DNA of 64,000 nt from Rhynchosporium graminicola (taxonomy: Eukaryota > Ascomycota > Leotiomycetes > Helotiales > Ploettnerulaceae), in the NCBI GenBank assembly GCA_900074885.1, contig FJUW01000048.1, positions 310,001-374,000 on the forward strand, in the 5' to 3' direction. Shown here one piece after another: positions 35,912-47,811 of this stretch (its first letter is position 1; the number at the start of each line of letters is the position of its first letter). Both the position numbers and the translations under genes were made by a program. Below the pieces are notes generated by a model. It had not been told where the DNA came from and ran no database searches. It worked only from the letters and a program-made list of their open reading frames with translations.

Positions 35912-37789
35912 GGCTTGGGAGGGGGTTGGGATATTGGCGTTATTCTTTCTTGATACCCTTTGAATTTATGGAGGCCGTGTCGTGATTTAGTGAATATTTT
36001 ATTGATGTTTGATGGTCCTCTTTCTCGTCAGGACTACTGACGTTACTGCAATGACGAACGAAAGTTCTGCTCGAAGCTTTGTAGCGGAGTTTTTTAAGAT
36101 TGCTTGTTCGGACATACATAGGATGACTTCTTCTTTCACGGAAAGGAACGATATGTAGTATTATACGAACGTGAAGCACGCGAACCGATTGACTGATTGT
36201 TGGCCACCCACCTACATTTAGCATTGTAGCGAAACACGAAAACTCCGGAATTAGGGTCCTCGAATCCATTTTGGACAACTTGGAACTGCCCAGTCCCCGT
36301 CAGAACAGAAAGGCAACAATAGTGATCCATAAATTGTGAAATGCAAGGACTTTTGGCAGCAGACACATGGTTGGGCATTCGGCCGGATAAGGTGCCATTC
36401 TTCGACAAAATACGGCATATCGATGCGGTGGACCATGACTCTCCTTTAGGCCTCGGCCTCGAGGGAATCACAAAGCTTCCGTTAAAAATACCTAATTCAA
36501 GACTATATTTAATCTGCCACAGAGTTCCTCGTTCCCTCTAAACTGATTGACTATCGTACTCTTGCTCTCACCATTTGTTCAAAGTTCCGAGCGCAAGCTG
36601 TTGCGATACTGAAGCCATGATAGACACACCCGTGCTAATGTGATAATTCACGATTATGTTGAAAGCACAGCGATGAGTACTGCAAAGCCCGTTGAGTTGA
36701 TGAGCTTTTATCAGGATTTTCCCGATTACTATCGTAGAATGATCATCAGTTCTTCAAATGTGATCATTCAGCTTGCTAAGATGGTGAGGAGAATTTGAAT
36801 AAGGCCGAACTGGGAAAGTGGAATGTCACTCAAGCTTCACATCCATCTAAGCTTCTTCTCAGCCGAGCCCAGTGAAATCCCAAGATGTCCGCCTTGAAGA
36901 AAAAAAGCTATTGTGTCCTTGCGAGTCGTCCGTTCGGATGTCGAAATCGCAAGGCCTGATCAGTTATAGAAAGATTATCTTTGCGAGAGTTTGAGCCTAC
37001 CCTAGATGATGAAGAATGCATGTATCTTACATTGCACTTGACTGTCTCGGCATGGCCTTGTATGCTTTTGGTTTTGGTATTCATGGCCAGTTATCATGGC
37101 TCGTTCAATGCTTCGGCCTCCTCCACACCTTGAAGTTGAGCCTGCTGGACCTTTTGAGCATTTTGGCTAATGAGCAGGCCAACCTGCTTAAGAATTGAGC
37201 AAAACTCGTAGTGTCGATGTAATTGATGGCTGTCGGGCTGTGTTGAACTTGTACCGAGCAACCACTCATCTTGGTAGGATGGTCATTGCCAGTGGCGAGT
37301 ATCATACGGCTGAATAGAAGGTCACTTGAAAGGATATTGCGTTTGAATCTTCTCCATGATTTGATGATGCTCTCTGGGACGAATGGCTGGAGTTCAACCT
37401 CAACTTCACATAACTATGGAGTAGCTAGGTGTTAATGACTTGATTCAACTTCATGGAGTGCCGCATCACTGTGACAAATCTGGGATCGAGACTTGTACTT
37501 CAAGCTTCTCTCGGGATATCACAAGGTTCAAGCATCATGGGTAGACTTGAGATATCGACGATCAAGAGAATCAGTGTTATTGAGCCGGCAGGATGGCGAG
37601 AACGCAATTTCATTTGCTCCAAGATGCGGTTCGACAAGAAATTGAGCCCTCGTGATATTATTTGAAGCCAAAAGCTTCAGATCTTTTCCCTGGACGCCAT
37701 TGTCAAGTCCATCAGTTTTCTTCACACATAAAGTGGACAACTTGACAAGTGGATGTGGTCTAAATCGAGAATCGGCACACCACACGCTG
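35912..37789. other. intergenic, possible further H2B-like decay
   Basis: No intact gene. On the minus strand near 37115-37190 one frame reads ILKQVGLLISQNAQ, which resembles the H2B stretch VLKQVHPDTGISNRA with a gap; too weak to call. Otherwise only short open frames. Confidence 0.35.
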
Positions 37790-38107
37790 ACGTGAATCCA
37801 GCTTGAGCACCAGAGAAGCAAAAGAAGGTATGTCGGGAAGCACTATACACTCGATTTCTATCATACCTTGGATTCTATGAACTGTCTTTATAGAGTTGAA
37901 AAGAATAGGCCTCCAGTCCAGATTTTGTGCGCTGCTTCTTTTTTCGAGTTGCGATATGTCTCTCTGTAGCTTCTTGCTTCTTAGCCAAGGTATTCAAGGC
38001 AGGTGTCTCAAAGATTGGCTTCTTCTTACCACCGGTTCTTCTTTAACGCACGCATTGAAGATGTATCTGAAGTTTTGGACGCCAGGCTTCTTCTTGGCAG
38101 CTGCCAT
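37790..38107 (-). pseudogene. decayed histone H2B-like gene, N-terminal tail copy
   Basis: Read on the minus strand from an ATG at 38107, the frame opens MAAAKKKPGV. After frame changes it gives a Lys-rich tail (LAKKQEATERHIATRKKKQ) followed by RTKSGLEAYSFQLYK. That corresponds to the H2B order MPPKAAEKKP - EKKEAGKK - KKKR.KSRKETYSSYIYK. A further piece near 37795-37820 reads VLKLDSRQ, where H2B has VLKQVHP. Frameshifts and stops break it, so it cannot encode H2B. The match is partial and by eye only. Confidence 0.45.
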
Positions 38108-38689
38108 CGGAGTTAGGTTGATAAATCCTTGATTTTGGCTGTCGGAAGAGGCAGCACTTCTCAGCGGCGATGGCATGTGCCTTTGGAGGCACGTCGAAGA
38201 TTTGTCACTCGATCTTTCGGAGGCTGGGCATCCACACAACAGTGGCCTTGAGGAATGACCTATGTGAATTCCCTAGAACAATTAGAGAGATCGTGGAAAT
38301 TGGGGCGCGACGAGTTTCCGTAACGCGTCGATTGAGCGCTACCAAATTGCAATGAGACCTGGATACTGATGGAACCACGATGGAAAGTATCACTAATGAG
38401 ATCAAAAGGCTAAAATTGGGAAGCTGTCGATGAGCATTTGCTCCAGAGTTTGGGCTATGATCTTACCTCACATTTGACGAGTTGTAGCAGTGTTGCCATG
38501 AGACCTGGAAGTCGACGCATCTACAGAATGTTGCCATTGGTTAGGAAGTCATGACCTTGACAGTGCAGCAGGGATGTGAAGCCTTTCGTAGGGCACCCAT
38601 ACTGTACAGAGAATGAGCAATGAATCGCCCGTCAGAGAACTTGGAGTGAGGCTGATTGTGATATGTAATTGCGTAAGGCTGGATGTTGA

Positions 38690-38850
38690 GGAGGATGGAG
38701 GACGTTGGTGGAGGACTTCATGTTATATGCAACAGCTTGGATGGCTCTGTGGCGACGCGCTCGAAGATATCTTTGGCAAACGAGCTCAAGATCGAAATAT
38801 CGCGGTTGGAGAAAACAGTCTCCGATTGGCCTTGCTTGACAACCTTTCAG
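38690..38850 (-). pseudogene. decayed histone H2B-like core, copy 2
   Basis: On the minus strand from about 38846 one frame reads [20 protein letters not shown], then [17 protein letters not shown]. It aligns without gaps to the H2B histone fold [20 protein letters not shown] - [18 protein letters not shown] one-base shift then gives AYNMKSST, matching AYNKKSTI of H2B alpha-2/L2. The frame then ends in stops and no tail precedes it. This is the clearest of the copies. An intact H2B gene must lie elsewhere in the genome. Confidence 0.7.
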
Positions 38851-39010
38851 TCAAGTAATGGCAGGACTTCTTATTACAAGTTGCAAGCTTGGTTGCCTTT
38901 GTAGTATGCGCTTGAAGACATCGTTGACAAATGAGTACAAAATTGATATGGCGCGGTTGAAATTACCAGTCTCTGGACGATCACGCAGAGCACGAGCATG
39001 TTGTTGAGAG
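38851..39010 (-). pseudogene. decayed histone H2B-like core, copy 3
   Basis: Immediately upstream (minus sense) of copy 2. The frame gives RPETGNFNRAISILYSFVND then VFKRI, matching H2B [24 protein letters not shown]. Single-base losses follow, after which another frame reads ATCNKKSCH where H2B has AAYNKKSTI. Copies 2 and 3 are head to tail about 145 bp apart. Confidence 0.65.
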
Positions 39011-39029
39011 TCGTCGAGTAACTGGACGC

Positions 39030-39700
39030 CAGGATGCCCGTGGTTGCAGACAGGAGTATTCGAACCATAATCTCGATCAGTGTTTTGGGGTCGTGGAGTG
39101 AACATAATGGCGGTTTGCAGCAGAGCCGACTTTTGGAAATTCAAAATTTCGACCTGGTCGGAGCTCGACTTCCTGCTTCCTCTCCTCTGAGTGGTCTCGA
39201 GAGAAGACAGGTTACGGTCAATAACTTGGCTTGAGTCATGTTCTTGTTCTGGACTGGCGACTTGGATATCGTGAGGGGCTGATTACTCTCAGGACAGCTA
39301 GAAGCGTTCAAGTGTTGAGTGGTTGGCGGGATGAGGTTTGTAGTCATGCAGCACACGAACATGTCGGTGAGAACTAGTCGTTTAGTTTTTCTGGAACCAA
39401 GAAGTGGTCGCAGACAAGAGTATTCGACCGATATTCTCGCTAGATGTTCTGGACTGTTGAAGTGAATATATTGGCGTTGATGCAGCGAAGCTGTCTTTGA
39501 AGCTCTTTATCTTTTCAGGCTGTAGTCGCGCCTTCCAGTATGCCTACTCAAGAGGTACCAGGTACGGTCAATGATATGGCTTGTATGGTGTTGATATTCT
39601 GGACCAATGTCGGAGTGAACATTGTTGACAGTGCTGGATGTTCTCGAGACAGCTAAGAGTTGCAGTTTTGACCTGATTCGTTGGAATGGCATTGGCGAAA
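39030..39700. repeat. diverged direct repeats upstream of the H2B-like copies
   Basis: Two related units offset by about 355-365 bp: TTGCAGACAGGAGTATTCGA at 39044 corresponds to CGCAGACAAGAGTATTCGA near 39410, and TTACGGTCAATAACTTGGCT near 39211 corresponds to GTACGGTCAATGATATGGCT near 39561. Inserts, deletions and substitutions are spread evenly and are not confined to CpA sites. The units continue into the H2B-like copies, so the array is a decayed tandem amplification. Confidence 0.6.
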
Positions 39701-41134
39701 TCGGATGGGTGTCGTTCTTTAACTGATGGTTGGTGATGATCTAATACGAAAGTCAGAATCGAATATTGAGCGCACAAGATTATGGAGGCTCAACAGTCTC
39801 ATCATTCCTATTGTGGCAATGATGCGAGGCTCAGTGAAGATCTGCTCGAAGCTCTTGAAGTGACGGGTCAAGAGTGTGGAGGGCCTTTTAATGTCATGCC
39901 CAGGACGATCCTACTCCCCAACACACCGCGAAAGATGTTTTTGGAATGCAAAACCGGTTATAAATCTCATTAGTGCCTAATATAGTCCTCACTTTTCGAG
40001 CCTCGAGGCTGATGCTGCAAATAACTCCAGGATCGTGGATGCCAGAGTGCTGACCTTCCGCTGGTAAGTGTTGAATAGAGAAGAGCAAGGCGTTGCAGTT
40101 TGAGCTACTGAGTCGAGTCTCGTAGTGTAGAAGAAGTAACTCGGTATATGATTCTCAAAAATGATGAAGTTGACAATCGCAGCAAACTAGAAGTTCCGAA
40201 AACGAAGACCAAAGTTGAGCTGGCATGGAAAAAAATGCTTGATCCGTATAAAAATAGATGTGTCAGATGGAATATTCGTTGAAGTTGGGAGAAGTGCGTA
40301 CACTGACTGATCACCCTCAGTGCAGAAAGTGATGGGTGGATCTAACATGTAATGGCTGTCGTACGCACCTCTGAAGTCTCATCAGAGAGAGCTTTATGCC
40401 ATAGAGGTTGAAAGACTGCCCTGTTGGTAAATGGTTTGTCGACATATTCCAGTCTCAGAATCAACAAGCTCGCCGTGTGCTGGTGATGGCAATTGTGACA
40501 GGACCAAAGTTGTCTAATGACCGGAGGTAGTAACGGCGTATGTCTCCCTTGCCGTAGAGAAATTTCCCTTTTGCTCAAGAAGCATCAGAGCTTGATTGCA
40601 TTGAGTGGCTGCTGGGAAATCGGCAGCGTGCGAGGAGAATGGGAGACTTACGAGCTTCTTTGGTGAATTATCCCGGGCGCTAGAAATATGGGAAAGAAGA
40701 ACATGATGATATAAGGCTGCGTTGGATGAAAAAACAGGTGAAGTGCAACTGTTCGCGTTGCGTTTGGTTTGAAGTTATGGGGTGGGTTTGAATATTTTGT
40801 TTTCATTGTCGTGGATCGAACCCTGTCTAGCTCGTTTCCACCAATACAGCAAGTTCCCACTTTCACCTTCCAGGATATCAAGGAAGGTTCTCAGTGAGGA
40901 ATGAATGCCACAGCACAAAGCATATAGGCTATTGAATATGGTCAACTCGATGCCAGAGCTTCAAAACAAGCTGATGTCAGCCGGCTACACTCCATGACAT
41001 GCAACCGAAAGCTCTCCAAATCATCCCGGATATGTCGAGCGTTCCATGCACCCCAAGCCACCAGCGGTATCGAGAAAGCTTTTCATATGCGCGTTGATCG
41101 AATCAAGATGGAGGCCCGCTCCATCCACCTTTCG
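39701..41134. other. intergenic, no supported gene
   Basis: Only short overlapping open frames; may include further unrecognised decay of the neighbouring repeats and the 3' flank of the zinc-cluster gene. Confidence 0.35.
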
Positions 41135-43812
41135 CTAAATGCCAAACAACGAAAAGTCTAGGAGACCTTTCTCTCTCAAAAACACAAACCAATCAATATC
41201 CCTCTCATCTCCATTGTTGATCTTCACCTTCTCCTGCTCCATGTATAATGCTCTCAAGGCATCCACCACCCTCATGAAGTTCCTCCCACTAGCTTCCGCC
41301 CCCATTGTCTCTATCACTCTGATGACCTCTTCCTTCTCCCCGGGAGAAGTCACCACAGTCCCGCAGATGAAAAGTGCTACCAAATTACTAGCAGCAATCG
41401 GTCTGACCGTTCCCCAGCGAGGCCGTGTCAGGTGAAGTATCTCTCGAGCAAGAAACTGGATGTACTCCTCCCGCCTCGTCGTGAGCTGCTTTCTCTGCTT
41501 CGGGAAGATGGATGTATGCATATATAGTTGGAGCTGTCGGATGGTGTATTGCGACTACAAGGATTAGCTATGCAGGACCCGAGCACGGATAATTTAGAGT
41601 CAACCCACGGAATCGTATGTTGTCTGACAGTATATTGGTAGACTTGTATATGCTGGATCATAGATATCACCCGGTATCTGAGGAGCATGTCGAGCGCACC
41701 AGTCATTTGATACCTTGATTTTGGCAGTGAGCTCCAAAAATCTAGGCTCCAATTCGGATAGCTGGGTGAGATCATTTCTATTAAAATCTTCGATAGTTTG
41801 TCGGACAACGCGGGTGGCCCCTATCGGAAGATGGTCAGCAACGCCATTGATATGTCAGCAGTCGGGTACAGCCTACAGCCTCCTAAAACATTCAACTCTA
41901 TCACTTTACGCGAGAGTTCAGCATCACTGAATCTAGCCTCTATATTCGGATACCCTGAATCTGCTTTGACGCCTTCGAAAAAGCCTGTGACCATAACATC
42001 TGGAATGATTGTAAACTCATGTCGACGCATGTATAAATTATGCATGTCACAATAAAGCATAATTGCGGGGATACAGGTCATGGTTATTTTCGTACACTCA
42101 GGGCAAGCTTGATCTCCAAAGACCTTGGACGGATCCGTCACAGATGTTGTAAAATACCAGTGCATGAGACGTGCGAGCTGTTCCATGTGGCCAAGCTCAA
42201 GGCTCGCACGATTTTCACAAGCAGCAACCTCGTATCTTTTCCATTAGCTTCGTTCGGTAACAACAAGATGACATACAATAAGAGAAAATAGTGCGTGTAT
42301 AACATATTCATGGAATCGAGGACGGTTTGCTGTCGTAAGCCTTCGATGGCAAGTTGGTAGTATTGAAGAGCATCGATTCGATCTAGTCGCTCACGATGCG
42401 CCATAGAAAGGGCGGATACAGCTAACATGGCGTTGTAGAGCTAGCTCATTAGCTGAATAGTCATGACACCGGGAACTGATCAACATCTTACCGGTTCGAA
42501 AGTCGCAGCGGCTCGCTCAAAAGGGTCTTGGGTTTCGTATACCGCATGGCAGTGAGGGCGCACCTCCGAGGGGAAACGGCTGTATTTCACGTCAGAAATT
42601 CACCCTACATCTCAAGAAATAGAATTGAAAAGTTTCAGAATTGGGTCTTGAGATAGTGCTCGAGATTGCAAATGCCAAGATATACCAGGAAATAGTGAAG
42701 CTGACCTGTGTACTTGTATGCTATTGACATTAGCGCTTGTATCGCAGGTCTAAAGGGTCGACTTACTTGTATACAAAAACAGCCCGATAATGATTATAGT
42801 ACCTAGTAAGGTCAGAACAATGCAATAACTGCTAAGAATTACTTACTGAAGATCCCGAGAATGTACAAAAGCGACATCGAACATGGTAGCAGGGGCTCGG
42901 GCAGGCCCCATAACAGCCCCATTCAGTGTAAAATCCATTCGCCTCACCAAGCTAGCATCAGTACTGAAGCTTGCGACGGATCTAGTCGTGATTGTTGGCT
43001 CAATCTTCGCTACGGACGTCCTTCGCGAGGCATTTGAGCTTAAAATTCCATAGTCTTCGAATCTCTCGAGTTTGATACTTCCTGTAGGAGTCGTTTTGGC
43101 AGAGCCAATGGCACTCATAGGCGCTGAGCCATCACCAGATGCGTAAAGCAGAGCGTAATTGTCTGGCGTTGCATTCAGAAAATGCGTACCTGTTGACATT
43201 TAGCAGCCGATTCAGAGTGTCTCTTAGGCCTGACTGACCTGGAGGTTCGGGCGGTCCGGACGTTTCGGCCCAATTGGGGAGATTCCTTCGATCATCTTCG
43301 GAAAGGAAGTCGCCATACATAGAGCGCTTATCACTACTTGGGTCCCTATGTCTCCAGGTGAGCTCTTTTCGATATGATTGTAGCACAGCAAAGCTATTGT
43401 AGGGCATCTCCCAGTATATTCATGGCACAATGTCTAAAATGGGCATGACCTACCATATAGAGCTTTTCTCGGATATTATGCTAGACCATGACATACGTGC
43501 TATCCTAGTCAGTTCGATCGTTCAACGATGTTCTCGGTTCACTTACTTGACTTCGTTTGGTCTCTCCATCTGAATTTGGAAACTTTCTCGCATGTCAAGC
43601 CTAGTCTTCTACAATTCAAGCAGGTGGGCATCTCTCTGTCACATCTGACTTTCCGCCTCTATGAAGCTTATTAAATCAGTTGCTCTATCTGAGAAGCAAT
43701 AACCATACCTGACAAGTTCTATGCACTATTAGGAGAGTTCCCATTGTCTAGGTGGGGTAAAGACATACCGACATCTTTCACCAAGTTTGCTGGATGGTCC
43801 CTGACCCTCCAT
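41135..43812 (-). CDS. Zn2Cys6 fungal transcription factor, 13 exons
   Basis: Exons: 43812-43769, 43718-43709, 43658-43547, 43499-43454, 43393-43239, 43189-42847, 42802-42767, 42720-42706, 42579-42492, 42440-42277, 42235-41877, 41820-41609, 41554-41135. They total 2004 nt (667 residues) with all phases closing. The zinc cluster is C14-x2-C17-x6-C24-x6-C31-x2-C34-x6-C41 (CRTCQRRKVRCD, then CLNCRRLGLTC), a nuclear DNA-binding module. The ligands come from three exons, and exon 2 is only 10 nt. The rest is a fungal-specific factor domain: LYNAMLAVSALSMAHRERLD, HYFLLLYEVAACENRASLEL, LARLMHWYFTTSVTDPSK, GGWATRVVRQTIEDFNRNDL, YDPAYTSLPIYCQTTYDS. Exon 8 is 15 nt. The longest intron is 126 bp and could hide an exon; the other introns are 41-60 bp. 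The 4th and 9th exons are the least certain. Target genes are unknown. Confidence 0.88.
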
Positions 43813-44970
43813 GGTCGTCGTGCTAGAGCACGTTAATTTTTCCGCGTTCATAAATTCCCACCACGAACCAGAATTGTGCGAGATACAGCTTCATAACACG
43901 CTGAGGCTGTGACAGAGAGGCTGAATTAATCGCCTCGGAGGACGCAAAATTCAAATGAGGGATTATGAGTATGATGTTATGCTGTTATGCTCCTATTATC
44001 CGAGCCCGAGGTTCCGTGGTACCTGAGGTGGCTTAAGGTAGTCCACTACCCGTAGGCGCTAAGAACGATGATTTTGATCCTCTAAGTGTTATCTCAAGTA
44101 TTTCGCGATAGGTCTTGTATGCGGCCCTGTTTCCTCCGTACCTAATCGACGATTACCAGTCGGGAGAAGAGTTTCTCCGGCGAAGGAGCGGATATACTAA
44201 TTGACGCCATATCTGCAGAAGACGCTAGGCCTCAATACTGGGTCCTCTCAGCCAATCGGAATCTGTCAGGAGTCATGAAGTGTTGGAATTAGACAACTGC
44301 CTGACCGGAAGCGATTCACAGCCCTGCCCGGTCCTGGAGTTCTCAATTTTCTCTTCATACTTGCTGCTCATATAATAGTGGGAGTTGACCTCACCACCGT
44401 AGGGCTCCAAAAGAAGCGTCGTCAAGACATACTATTAAAAGTAAGGTATCTCGAGTGGTTTATAGCGATGCCGCTCATAAGTCGAATTGTCTATGTCGAC
44501 GGTATCGCCGACTGAGTGCACCCAACTGCCGGCCGTCCACAATAAGTGGTTCACGTTAAGTGTAGTGGTATTATCTCCAGCCTCCTTACTAGACACGTGC
44601 TCGTGTACTGTATCTCTTCGTTTATCTCAATACGAGTAGTGGGAGTTGATCTCCGGAGCCTCCCTACTAAGAGCCTAAGTAGGTACTTTTGGGCCCCTTC
44701 CTAATTTAGGTTAGAGCACTGGCAGAATCAGGGGGTTGTCCGAACCTTACTGTTTATAAGATTTTCGATAAGTCCAAAACTTCCAGAAAACTAAGCTTAA
44801 AGTCACATATATTTGCAGACTAATGTACTATGCTTTCATTATATTAACTACTAACTCTCCTGTGTAGCGTGATATCCGTTTGTAATTATAAGTAAGGACC
44901 GTCTGCCTCTGTAGGCCTTTAATTGTCCGTACTATACCGTGAACGCTCTTAGGTCACCTGATCCTTCAAA
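43813..44970. other. intergenic, accessory sequence
   Basis: No supported gene. The segment shares a short repeat (GTGGGAGTTGACCTC at about 44380 and GTGGGAGTTGATCTCC at about 44638) and becomes AT-richer towards 45 kb. Confidence 0.4.
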
Positions 44971-45263
44971 ATGCGTTTCTCTGTCATTCACCTTCTCATT
45001 CATTCGGCTGCTATAACCTTAGTCCTGGGCATCGCTCAGTCGGGTGCCAAACCTCCGGGCCTGGGCCTCGCTCAGTCTTACAGCGGGATTTCTTACAATT
45101 ATCCCAAAGTCACCGCCACTTGTATAAATTATACAAAACACAGGGTACAATCATCCTTCGATCTTTCATTAGTCCTTGGAAATCACAATGTCAAACTCGT
45201 CGTACGTCTATTATGATTGATTCCTTCTATTTACTTACTTGGATAGAACGAAACAACCCAGTA
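44971..45263 (+). CDS. possible small secreted protein
   Basis: The frame starts MRFSVIHLLIHSAAITLVLG, a plausible signal peptide of about 20 residues, and continues with two copies of an LGxAQS motif (LGIAQSG, LGLAQSY) from an internal duplication. A GTACGT donor at about 45200 and a GGATAG acceptor about 46 bp downstream would remove an intron and give the ending KLVNETTQ, about 80 residues in all. Without splicing it ends in RLL at 45216. No Cys-rich pattern and no recognised family. Location in an accessory stretch suits a lineage-specific secreted protein, but this is weakly supported. Confidence 0.35.
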
Positions 45264-46881
45264 AATACGCCAAACTTTAGCGTATAAAGCCTACTAACGT
45301 ACCGTAGCGATAACTTTAAACATTGTAAATATCACCTTGAGAAGGTTTGGGTCTTGAATTGTGGAATCAATTATTTCGTCATGAGGCCACAAGGCACATA
45401 TACTACTAAAGTGAGCCCTGAATCAGGTATAAGACGCTCGGGCATGCTACTTTATCTGAATAAATTAAGCGAGGTTATTCCCCTCTAACACTTATTTGAT
45501 ATCTAAAAGTACTATCTTGTATGCGATTAAATTATTTGATAGGGTAGTCTATAATTAACCTTAGACTAGTCTGATAAGAATACTGTTTTTGAATTATTCT
45601 TAGGGTATAGTTTTACTATTATAAAAGTGCTAGGACTACTCCCTAGCTCTACTTTCGTAACGATTTCACCAAGTCAATTATTGAGCGAGAAAAAGCGGCA
45701 TGCGTAGCTCTTGGTGTGGTATGTGTGTATGCCGTGTGGCCTTATGACGAAATAATCGATTCCTGAATTGTGATTGCAGCAGCTCCGCTGGGCCCCTAGC
45801 TAATAACCGTATAAACCTAAGTTAGTATTCGCTTTAATCCCTTTGAAGGCCTTCTAATCTGATTACTGCATTAGATGGTATGTGTGGTGATCAAAATGGT
45901 TACCTTGAATGCCGTACATAAGACAGACTTGAAAGATATCAAGCAGCCTCTATACAATTTTTGTGAGTAGAGCTATGCTCTTCTCTTCAATCCAAGTTGT
46001 CCGTTCAGTGCCGTTCAGATCCTTATGTATGACAACACGCTTGTGTATCTATCCTCTTGTATGTAGCCAGCTCGAGGGTACCTTCAACGTCCTGAATAAA
46101 AAACTTGAGCGATTGCACTCCGCAAGTACACCCAAAACTTGCGGTCGTGTTCCTTTCCGCAGATCATCATATGGGAAGGATACACCTGAATTTCCTACCA
46201 ATAGCAAGCAATATCACATCACATCGAGGTCTGTACAACTCATCTTGGTGGATACGGGCGCAGACTTCAGATACGCTATGTGAAGCAGCAGCAACGCTGT
46301 GTCGGTATGATCGTGTGCGAAGATGGCACGTATCTGCGTAGCTTCATTAAAGCGGTGGGAACAAATCTTCAACCAGACTGGGGAGCTGGATTTCTTGTTA
46401 TCCTTCGTTCTTTGCATCATCCGAACGTGTTCCTTTGTCAAATTAATTAAGGTCCCACAACCCAAGTAAATGTACGCTAGGATATCCCGCTAGGAAATCC
46501 TACTCCCAATATCATTTTATTGTTTCATGAGGCTGCAGTCCTGCAGTCTAGGTTGAAGGTATGCTCCTAGGGATCAGTGAGGAAGAATGGGATACGCGTG
46601 TTGTAATTCGGAGCACAGAAGGCCTGTCGTGATTGCTAATTTCACGTCATCGGAGGTAATAAATTCGTAGGGAATGGAACCGACCGATCTGACAAATCCA
46701 GAATAATAAAGTCCTGTTGCTGTTCGATGGTCGTTTGGCCTTTTGATGTGCTTTGGGGAAATCAGGCGATAGAACTAGTGCTCTTGAGGCTTAGGCTGCG
46801 GATACTCCGAACCTCATTAATACTCCATAAAAGGCGACGACATAATAATATGATCATCAAGCGACAGGATCTCTCTCCATC
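45264..46881. other. AT-leaning accessory stretch
   Basis: Contains the inverted repeat pair described separately. Open frames at 45963-46341 overlap in two frames and have no recognisable domain. Confidence 0.4.
45353..45774. mobile_element. MITE-like element with diverged terminal inverted repeats
   Basis: The sequence around GGAATCAATTATTTCGTCAT (from about 45362) reappears in inverse orientation at about 45745-45772, as ATGACGAAATAATCGATTCC. The match continues through AGGCCACAAGGCA versus AGGCCACACGGCA. Each arm is about 45 bp with weaker similarity further inwards (GGCATGCTACTTTATC versus CGCATGCCGCTTTTTC). The interior is about 330 bp without coding potential. This fits a non-autonomous DNA transposon; no clear target-site duplication could be fixed. 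Confidence 0.5.
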
Positions 46882-47579
46882 ATGCGTTACCTCATCCCAC
46901 GGACTCGAAAATTTGCTCACGCTTTCGCCGTCCCAACCTTCTCTCGCTCTATTCACAGCGCAACAGCCCGATTCACCACCATCAGTCCCCACGGAACTCC
47001 CGTCACCCGTGATATCGAGGTCTGGCTAGGAGAGCCAGCAGAGGCGTATGTCATGTTCGACCCTGAAATCAGCAAAGATTTCCAAACAAGTGCTATTGCC
47101 CAAGGCGGCTGCTCCCTGACACAAGATCCGGAGTTATGTCCCTTGAACTTCCATCACGATACCCGGCATTTCTCCCATGGTACGTACTCGTATAAATGAC
47201 TTAAAATACGTCGAAGCTAAATAGATTTCCTCCAGAGTCGTCATCTTACCCTCGACTCGAGATACCTCAAGATCTTCCAAGGCAGTCGCAAGCCAATACC
47301 AGCTTATCAACTTTACATGGCTATGGTGTGACACATGCAATCACACTTGATAGAACATCTTGTGGTCAGTATGCGCATCTCAAAGGCATTGATCTTCCAC
47401 TGAAATTTTATAGCGGCATTCCACCACAGTATGAGAGAGACACTACAGCGGCTGCAGCCCGTGTTGGATCAACTCAAGAATATGTAGCGTGTTGCTCGTG
47501 CTACTGGGAACATAATTTCTACATATTTATTAATGGCAGAGCCAATTTTTCGAATATATGTCTTTCCTCTCCGGTTTAA
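46882..47579 (+). CDS. orphan protein, probably two or more exons
   Basis: Exon 1 (46882-47179) opens MRYLIPRTRKFAHAFAVPTF, an Arg-rich amphipathic start suggestive of mitochondrial import, then DIEVWLGEPAEAYVMFDPEI. A GTACGT donor and a CCTCCAG acceptor (intron 47180-47235, with GCTAAAT branch) join it in frame to a long open exon reading SSSYPRLEIPQDLPRQSQA, then GYGVTHAITLDRTSCGQYAH. That frame stays open to 47579. A further coding-looking segment with its own acceptor lies at about 47812-48066 (FRTHFHGTDLSVGEIPNGFR) and may be the next exon, since it ends at a GTCAGT donor. I recognise no family. Reading-frame agreement across the intron is the main support. Confidence 0.4.
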
Positions 47580-47811
47580 TGCCTTGGTACCAAGGGTGAC
47601 TCTACCGCCATGATCTAATAAGTTACTCGAAAGTACACAAGGTATGTAAATTCGCACCATCCGCTGGTTTTGATTCTTAAGTAAAGTAGCCAGCTTGTCA
47701 ATCGAGAGATGCATAATGTAAAGTCATAAAGCAGGTTTAGCGCTGAGAACAACTGGAATGTAAAAATTCCCCCATGGCAACATGCCGCAACAATGCATCT
47801 CAGGTCAATTT

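Noticed and set aside
37115..37190. Another H2B-like relic (ILKQVGLLISQNAQ)
   Set aside because: The match is short and needs a gap; not strong enough to annotate as a copy.
41678..41713. Possible 36-bp GT-AG intron in the zinc-cluster gene
   Set aside because: It is a multiple of three, has no stop, is shorter than the other introns, and its translation (VSNDWCARHAPQ) fits the family, so I kept it as coding.
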